Shown here one piece after another: positions 58,713-64,000 of a stretch of 64,000 nt of DNA. The notes under the pieces are model-generated. The model was not told the origin of the DNA. It did not search any database and saw only the letters and a list, made by a program, of their open reading frames with translations. Position 1 is the first letter of the stretch; every line of letters starts with the position of its first letter. Location: NCBI GenBank assembly GCA_046350655.1, contig JAXMAB010000004.1:434001-498000 (forward strand). The letters are read 5' to 3'. Source of the DNA: JAEUHO01 sp046350655. Lineage in GTDB: Bacteria > Planctomycetota > PLA2 > JAEUHO01. Made by a program: the position numbers and the translations under genes.

Positions 58713-60938
58713 ATGCGCACCCCTCCGTCCGGAACGATCCGCCGTCGCGCGGCGTCGCTCGCGACCCGCGCGGCGCTCCTCGCGGCCGCGTCGTCGCTCC
58801 TCTCGTCCGCGCTCCCCCTCGCGTCCGTGAGCGCCGCGCCGGACGGCGCCCCGGCGCTCCCGCGCGCGGGCACGCGCGACGAGGCCCGCCTCGAGCTGGG
58901 GCGGCGCCTCTTCTTCGACCCGCGCGTCTCGCGCGCCGGCCTGCGGTCGTGCGCCGACTGCCACGACCCCGAGCACGGCTACGGCGACCGCGAGCGCAAG
59001 AGCCTCGACGACCGCGGTCGCACGCGGCGCCACAGCCAGACGCTCGTCGACGGGCACCTGAACCCGAGCGTGCACTGGGACGGCGCGTTCCGGCGCGTGG
59101 GCGACGCGGTGACCGCGCGCGTGACGCTCGCGTCGCGCGGGCGCGTGAGCAACGGGCACGAGTTCGCGTCGGCCGGGCCGCGCACGGGCGTCGGCGCCGA
59201 GGCGAAGGGCGACGACCGCGGGTGGGCCGACCGCGGCGGGAGCGGCGCCGTCGACCGCGAGGCCGGCGGCACCGTCGAAGCCCCCGAGGTCGATCGCCCG
59301 GCTCCGCCGAGCGACGGCGGCGGGTACGACGCGTCGGCGCCGAAGGGCGACGGCACGCCCATGGAGCCCGGCGAACCGTGCCTCCGCACCCCGAGCAGCG
59401 AGGGCGAACGCGCGGAGACCCCGCCCCCGGCCTCGCCTGCCGCGTCGCCCACCGCACCTCCCCCGACGACACCGGCGACGCCGACGACGCCCGCAACCCC
59501 GCCGTCGCCGTCCGCCCCCGCGCCGGCCGCCAGCGGCGACGCGGCGGCCGCGCCGGGCCCGAACGGGAAGGACCCCGCGGCGAAGCCGTCGCCGGGCGCA
59601 GCGCCGAAGGTCGCGGCCCGCCGCGTCGCCGGCGTCCCCGCCGACCCGTTCCTCTCGACCGCCACGCTGCCGCCCGAGAAGGAGGCGTTCCTCGACCCCG
59701 ACCTGCTCGTCGGGTCGCTGCCGTACGCCGACCAGACGCTCGAGGCCGCGGGCCGCTACCGCGAGGCGTTCACCGCCGCGTTCGGCACGCCGCAGGTGAC
59801 GATCCAGCGCATCGCCGAGGCCATCGAGGCGTACTGCCACTCGCTCGCCACGGGCACGTCCGCCTACGACCGCTTCGCCGCGGGCGACGCCACCGCGATG
59901 TCGGCGGCGCAGCAGCGCGGGCTCGAGCTGTTCCGCGGCAAGGCGGGCTGCGCGAGCTGCCACGACATGGGCGGCGCGCGCGCGGCCTTCACCGACTTCC
60001 GCTTCCACGACACCGGCGTGACCTGGAAGGGCTTCGCCGCCAAGGACGACGAAACGCGGCGCCAGCTCGTCGAGGCGGAGGGCGACGGCGGCGTCGCGGC
60101 GCTCACGGGCCGCCCGAAGGACCGCCGCGTCTTCAAGACGCCGACGCTGCGCGACGTCGCGGTCCGCGCGCCGTACATGCACGACGGCTCGCTCCGCACC
60201 CTCGAGGCCGTCGTGCGCCACTACGCCGAGGGCCCGCAGGACCCCGAGGCCTCGCGGCTCCTCCACCCCCTCACCCTCGCGCCCGGCGAGGTCGCGGACC
60301 TCGTCGCCTTCCTCCGCGCGCTCTCGAGCGACGAGCGCCCCGGCCTCGCGCGCCACGCGTGGAAGGAGCGGGCCGAGACGACGCGGCTCCGCGTCGTGGA
60401 CGCGGCGGGCCGCCCGCTCGCGGGCCTCGCGTTCCGCGTCGTGCCCGCCGGCGACCGCCTGCCGGGCGCCCGCCCGGAGGACCGCCGCGGCCAGGACCTC
60501 GTCACCGACGACGACGGTCGCGTCGCCTTCGCGATGCCGCGCTTCACCCACGTCGAGCTGCGCTTCGCGGACGGCCTCCGTCCCGCGGCCGGCGCGCTCG
60601 TCCCCGACACCTGCCGCGAGGCGGTGGTCGCGCTCCCCGTGAAGGGCCGCGTCGGGATGTTCCTCACGCTGCCCGAGGGCGTCGCGGCCCCGATCGGGAT
60701 CGAGGCGGTCCACGACACCGCGCAGGTCTTCCCCGACCGGCGGTACCCGCGGACCGTGCTCCGCCTCGAGGCGGTGCAGAGCGTCGGCGGCAAGGCCGTC
60801 GCGTACTACCGCGCGCCCTTCCGCACCGACGTGCCGGCGCGCACCTCGCTGGTGCTGCCGGTGCGGACGTGGGGGATGGACCGGATGCGCTTCACCATCG
60901 AGGCCGACCGGGACGTCCGCCTCGACCTCTCCCGCTGA
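58713..60938 (+). CDS. MauG-type di-heme cytochrome c peroxidase, paralogue 3
   Basis: The 741-residue product starts at ATG after GGAG, with a signal peptide. Heme sites CADCH (80-84) and CASCH (413-417). It has the same domain order as paralogues 1 and 2 but is more divergent (ELGRRLFFDPRVSRAGLR; HSQTLVDGHLNPSVHWDG). A long insert of about 200 residues contains PTAPPPTTPATPTTPATP-like repeats. The C-terminal domain (LVPDTCREAVVAL) is kept. It is separated from the others by the antisense lipoprotein. Confidence 0.93.
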   Translation: MRTPPSGTIRRRAASLATRAALLAAASSLLSSALPLASVSAAPDGAPALPRAGTRDEARLELGRRLFFDPRVSRAGLRSCADCHDPEHGYGDRERKSLDDRGRTRRHSQTLVDGHLNPSVHWDGAFRRVGDAVTARVTLASRGRVSNGHEFASAGPRTGVGAEAKGDDRGWADRGGSGAVDREAGGTVEAPEVDRPAPPSDGGGYDASAPKGDGTPMEPGEPCLRTPSSEGERAETPPPASPAASPTAPPPTTPATPTTPATPPSPSAPAPAASGDAAAAPGPNGKDPAAKPSPGAAPKVAARRVAGVPADPFLSTATLPPEKEAFLDPDLLVGSLPYADQTLEAAGRYREAFTAAFGTPQVTIQRIAEAIEAYCHSLATGTSAYDRFAAGDATAMSAAQQRGLELFRGKAGCASCHDMGGARAAFTDFRFHDTGVTWKGFAAKDDETRRQLVEAEGDGGVAALTGRPKDRRVFKTPTLRDVAVRAPYMHDGSLRTLEAVVRHYAEGPQDPEASRLLHPLTLAPGEVADLVAFLRALSSDERPGLARHAWKERAETTRLRVVDAAGRPLAGLAFRVVPAGDRLPGARPEDRRGQDLVTDDDGRVAFAMPRFTHVELRFADGLRPAAGALVPDTCREAVVALPVKGRVGMFLTLPEGVAAPIGIEAVHDTAQVFPDRRYPRTVLRLEAVQSVGGKAVAYYRAPFRTDVPARTSLVLPVRTWGMDRMRFTIEADRDVRLDLSR

Positions 60939-60959
60939 CCGGGCGGGTCGCGCCGGCCC

Positions 60960-60985
60960 GGGCCCGCCGGTCGTCCGGCGGGCCC
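60960..60985 (+). terminator. Hairpin terminator after peroxidase 3
   Basis: GGGCCCGCCGG-TCGT-CCGGCGGGCCC is a perfect 11-bp stem 21 bases after the stop; no T-run follows. Confidence 0.7.
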
Positions 60986-61024
60986 GCGTGGCGGTCGGCG
61001 GCCCGCGGCGGGTAGCGTGGCGGC

Positions 61025-61864
61025 GTGGACGACGCTTCCCCTCTCCCGGACCCGAGGCCCGGCGGCCCGCGCGAGCCGCCGGGCCTCGCCGTCCCCCGCG
61101 GGGGGAGCGGTCCCGGGTCGCCGCGGGGCGCGCCGGGGCCGGTCGCGGGCCCGGACGCGGCGGCCGCGTCGTGGGCCGCGTGGTGGGACGGGCCCACGGG
61201 CTTCGACCTCGAGGGGTGGCGTCGCGACACCGAGGCGTTCGTGCGCGCCGCGCTGCCCGTGCTCGCGCCGACGGCGTCGGACGTGCTGCTGGACCTCGGG
61301 TGCGGGCCGGGCTTCGCGCTCGAGGCGCTCGCGCCGCGGATGCGCGAGGCGGTGGGGGCCGACGTCGCGCCGCGGCTGCTCGACCTCGCGCGGGCGCGGC
61401 TCGGCGGGCGGTCGAACGTGTCGCTCGTGGGGCTCGACCCGGCCGCGCCGGGCGACCTCGCGGGCCTCGGGCCGGCGCGGTTCACGCTCGTCGTCGTCCA
61501 CAGCGTCGTGCAGTACCTGCCGGACGACGACGCGGTGGACGCGCTGCTGCGCGCGGTGCGCGGCGTCGTCGTGCCCGGGGCGCGGGTGCTCGTCAGCGAC
61601 GTGCCGCGCGGCGGGGGGCGCGTGGCCGACGTGTTCGGCCTGCTGCGCGGGGCCGCGCGCCAGGGGCGGCTGCGGGAGGCGCTCGGGCGGATCCTGCGCC
61701 TGCGGCGGTCGAGCTACGCCGCCGCGCGGGCCCGGCTGGGGCTGCTGGTGCCGGACGCGGCGCGGCTGCGGCGGACCGTCGAGGGGCTCGGCGGGACGGT
61801 GGAGGAGGTCGCGGCGCCGCTGTCGATCCTCGCGAACCGGCGGCATCTCCTGGTGCGGTTCTGA
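61025..61864 (+). CDS. SAM-dependent methyltransferase (class I)
   Basis: The 279-residue product starts at GTG. VLLDLGCGPGFALEAL is motif I (SAM binding), VGADVAPRLLDLAR motif II, FTLVVVHSVVQYLP motif IV and VVVPGARVLVSDVPRGGG motif V, a standard Rossmann-fold methyltransferase. The first 45 residues are Pro/Gly low complexity and coincide with a dispersed-repeat hairpin (61054-61087), so the real N-terminus may lie further in, though no later start codon is obvious. Substrate unknown. Confidence 0.85.
   Translation: MDDASPLPDPRPGGPREPPGLAVPRGGSGPGSPRGAPGPVAGPDAAAASWAAWWDGPTGFDLEGWRRDTEAFVRAALPVLAPTASDVLLDLGCGPGFALEALAPRMREAVGADVAPRLLDLARARLGGRSNVSLVGLDPAAPGDLAGLGPARFTLVVVHSVVQYLPDDDAVDALLRAVRGVVVPGARVLVSDVPRGGGRVADVFGLLRGAARQGRLREALGRILRLRRSSYAAARARLGLLVPDAARLRRTVEGLGGTVEEVAAPLSILANRRHLLVRF
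61054..61087. repeat. Dispersed-repeat hairpin inside methyltransferase 5' end
   Basis: GAGGCCCGGCGGC-CCGCGCGA-GCCGCCGGGCCTC is a perfect 13-bp stem within the first 21 codons of the methyltransferase frame. Confidence 0.7.
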
Positions 61865-61957
61865 CCGCGGGGCGACCGCCGCCGGGCGGTCGCGCGCGAG
61901 GGCGTCGGCGGGTTCGGCGCGGGCGGCGGGTGCGTGACCGGTACACTGACCGGGACC

Positions 61958-63646
61958 ATGGTCCGCCCCTGGCTCGGTCTGGCCGTCCTGCTCGCGTCGG
62001 GCGCCGCCGTGTACGTGCTGGCCGCGCCCGGCCCCGCCGAGGTGGCGCCCCCGGAGGCCGTCGAGCCCGCGGCCCCCGAGCCGGAGCCCGCGGTGTCGAA
62101 GGCGCAGGAGGTCGCGCTGGCGTCGGCCGGACGGGTCGTCGCGGAGCGGAAGGAGCGGGAGCGGGTCCGGCTGGCGGCGGCCTGGGCGGCGGTCCTCGAG
62201 CTCCAGAAGCAGGGGAAGCTCAAGGCCGCCCTCGAGGCCGCGCGGCGGCTGAAGGCCGACCACCCGGAGCTCTTCGAGGACGCGGCGAAGACGGCGGTCC
62301 TCGACCGCCTCTCCATCGCGGTGGACGCGGCGGCGAAGCGGGCGGAGCTCGAGAAGCTGCTCGCGGGCGCCAAGGTGACCGACGAGCAGCGCGACGCCGT
62401 GAACGCCAAGCTCGCGGCCACGGCGGAGGTGCTCGCGAAGTCCGGCAACGAGGACGACCTCGACCAGCTCTCGCGGCACCTGCGCCGGTTCCTCGTGCCG
62501 GGGCTCCCGTCGGGCGGCGAGAAGGGGTCGGCCGACCTCCTGCTCAACACGTTCCTCCAGGACCGGCGGGCGCGTCGCGGGCAGGACAAGCTGCCGCCGG
62601 TCGCGGACCTGACGGAAGCCGAACGCCGCCGCGTCGACCAGCTCGACAAGCTGCGCCAGCGCAACGCGGTGGGCCTCCTCGACGCGATCCACGCGGGCCT
62701 CGCGTGGCTGGCGCTCCACCAGCGCGACGACGGGTCGTTCTCCGACACCGCCGTCGTCGAGCGGTGCACGGCGCTGAAGCACGACCCCGCGTGCCTGACG
62801 GCGGCCAAACGCGACAGCACCGGCGACGCGTACGCCACCGCCTCGACCGCCCTGGCCGTGCTCGCGTTCCTCGACTTCCGCGACCAGGACCCGAACGGGT
62901 GGTTCGACCCGTACCTCGGCCGCGGGATCGAGTGGCTGAAGAAGCTCCAGAAGCCCGACGGGTCGTTCCCCGGCGGCGGGCAGATGTACGCCGGGGCGAT
63001 GGCGCTCATGGCGCTCGGGCAGGCCGCGGCGTCCACCGGGTCGCCCGAGCTGCGCGAGGCCGTGCGCCGGGGCCTCGGGTACTTCGAGGCGTCCATGGGC
63101 CCGCTCGGCGGGTACCGCTACCGCGCGCTCGACCCGACCGGCGACCTCTCGGTGACCGCCTGGGTCGCGCAGGCGACGGAGGCGGCCCGGCTCGCCGACG
63201 TGCCGGTGCCGTTCCGGGTCTCGTCGGGGCTCGACATCTTCCTCGGGTACTTCTGGAAGGGCGCCCACAAGTTCAGCTACGTGCCGACGGGGGGCGCGAG
63301 CGGCTCGCTGGCCCCCGCGGGGATGCTCGTCGCGCACGTCGCGGGCAAGGACGCCGACCCGACGGTGGCCGCGTCGTGGCGGACGTACCTGAAGGGCCTC
63401 CCGGCGAACCGACCGCCGTCGCTCTACACGCTCTACTACGGGGTCCGCCTCTCGATCCTGCTCGACGGGGCGCTCGAGGACCCGTGGCGGACGTGGGCGT
63501 TCGACCTCTCGAAGGCGCAGATCGCCACCGGCTCGGCCGCCGGGTGCTTCCCCGTCGCCGTCCACGACCCGGGCCGGGCCACGGGCCTCGCGACCCAGAC
63601 CGCGCTGGCGGTCCTGACCCTCGAGCACGCGCTCTACCTGCGCTGA
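61958..63646 (+). CDS. Membrane-anchored prenyltransferase/squalene-cyclase-repeat protein
   Basis: The product is about 562 residues from the ATG at 61958; a GTG 24 bases upstream is in frame. An N-terminal anchor (LGLAVLLASGAAVYVLAA) is followed by a charged helical region (about 45-235) and then alpha/alpha-barrel repeats with the QW-like pattern: GLAWLALHQRDDGSFSDT, GIEWLKKLQKPDGSFPGGG and TGLATQTALAVLTLE. The family is abundant in Planctomycetota as surface proteins of unknown role; the catalytic D-x-D-D of squalene-hopene cyclase is not seen, so cyclase activity is doubtful. Confidence 0.88.
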   Translation: MVRPWLGLAVLLASGAAVYVLAAPGPAEVAPPEAVEPAAPEPEPAVSKAQEVALASAGRVVAERKERERVRLAAAWAAVLELQKQGKLKAALEAARRLKADHPELFEDAAKTAVLDRLSIAVDAAAKRAELEKLLAGAKVTDEQRDAVNAKLAATAEVLAKSGNEDDLDQLSRHLRRFLVPGLPSGGEKGSADLLLNTFLQDRRARRGQDKLPPVADLTEAERRRVDQLDKLRQRNAVGLLDAIHAGLAWLALHQRDDGSFSDTAVVERCTALKHDPACLTAAKRDSTGDAYATASTALAVLAFLDFRDQDPNGWFDPYLGRGIEWLKKLQKPDGSFPGGGQMYAGAMALMALGQAAASTGSPELREAVRRGLGYFEASMGPLGGYRYRALDPTGDLSVTAWVAQATEAARLADVPVPFRVSSGLDIFLGYFWKGAHKFSYVPTGGASGSLAPAGMLVAHVAGKDADPTVAASWRTYLKGLPANRPPSLYTLYYGVRLSILLDGALEDPWRTWAFDLSKAQIATGSAAGCFPVAVHDPGRATGLATQTALAVLTLEHALYLR

Positions 63647-63847
63647 CGCCTCGACCGCGACGGCGCCGCCGCCGCGCGCGAGGGGACCGCCTCCGCCCGG
63701 ACCACGCGGCCCGGCGCGAGCCCACCGGTGGGGGACGTTCCGACGATTCCCCACGACCTGCTGCGGGGCGGTAGGATCCCGCGCGTCGCGGCCGGCCGGC
63801 CGAGCGGGCCCTCCTCCGGCGTCGGTTCCGCGCGGGCGGGTCCCCCC

Positions 63848-64000
63848 ATGCTGCGGTCGCTGCTGCGCTCTCCGTTCCTCTCCGTCACGCTCTTCGTGCT
63901 GCTCGTCGTGTCCGTCTCGGCGCACATGCGGCGCGTGTTCGCGCCGTCGCGCGTCGCGGTGCTCGACGTGGCCGTCGCCGGCGACGAGACGCGACCGCAG
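63848..64000 (+). CDS. Start of a membrane protein, cut by window end
   Basis: An ATG-led frame of 51 codons runs off the right edge. It encodes a basic start and one hydrophobic segment (LRSPFLSVTLFVLLVVSVSA), then RRVFAPSRVAVLDVAVAGDE. It is probably an N-terminal membrane anchor; nothing more can be said. Confidence 0.5.
   Translation, partial: MLRSLLRSPFLSVTLFVLLVVSVSAHMRRVFAPSRVAVLDVAVAGDETRPQ

Noticed and set aside
1..64000. CRISPR arrays, rRNA genes, insertion sequences, replication origin
   Set aside because: No regularly spaced repeats with unique spacers, no rRNA-like sequence, no transposase and no DnaA-box cluster were seen.

Overview
The window is very GC-rich, roughly three quarters G+C by eye. 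Its gene content suggests a Planctomycetota-like or myxobacterium-like bacterium: secreted 'VHEWGTFT' and FG-GAP/propeller lipoproteins, a prenyltransferase-repeat protein, and large MauG-type di-heme peroxidases. This placement is an inference. Genes are dense, often overlap by ATGA/GTGA, and are separated by copies of a dispersed intergenic repeat with the core GCGAGGCCCGG.

Layout. 1-8.0 kb: secreted proteins, an extradiol-dioxygenase-like lipoprotein, small membrane proteins and a GNAT acetyltransferase. 8.19-8.69 kb: two short in-frame ORFs separated by one TGA, read here as one thioredoxin-like lipoprotein with a UxxC (selenocysteine) active site and a SECIS-like hairpin after the TGA. 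8.8-12.9 kb: an operon for a bifunctional trehalose-6-P synthase/phosphatase and a GH15 enzyme, flanked by 68-bp direct repeats. 13.45-14.75 kb: a SAM-IV-like riboswitch candidate ahead of two uncharacterised genes. 14.8-18.0 kb: a TPR/zinc protein, a small conserved protein and a BrkB-family membrane protein.

18.2-24.9 kb is a visibly less GC-rich accessory island. It holds a winged-helix-like protein, a PP-loop ATPase-like protein coupled to a PEP-synthase-like phosphotransferase, and on the opposite strand a DHH phosphoesterase coupled to a radical-SAM enzyme that I recognise as a prokaryotic viperin. A small membrane protein ends it. The island abuts the 3' end of a tRNA-Sec gene (25,116-25,214), a classic integration site. 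The tRNA also supports the selenoprotein reading. This island is the best candidate for an undescribed antiviral system.

25-34.7 kb: a poly-Gly propeller lipoprotein whose frame runs through the tRNA, a frameshifted PP-loop gene, a SEC-C protein, a secreted DJ-1/PfpI protein divergent from an HxlR regulator, an OxyR, and an N-formylglutamate-amidohydrolase-like protein. 34.8-49.4 kb: a complete hydrogenase-2-type [NiFe] hydrogenase locus (hybOABCD) with all six Hyp maturation genes; hypFCDE sit directly behind a two-component system. 49.5-64 kb: a secreted polyproline protein, an esterase, a metallophosphoesterase, three paralogous di-heme peroxidases with hypervariable inserts, an FG-GAP lipoprotein, a methyltransferase, a prenyltransferase-repeat protein and the start of a further gene.
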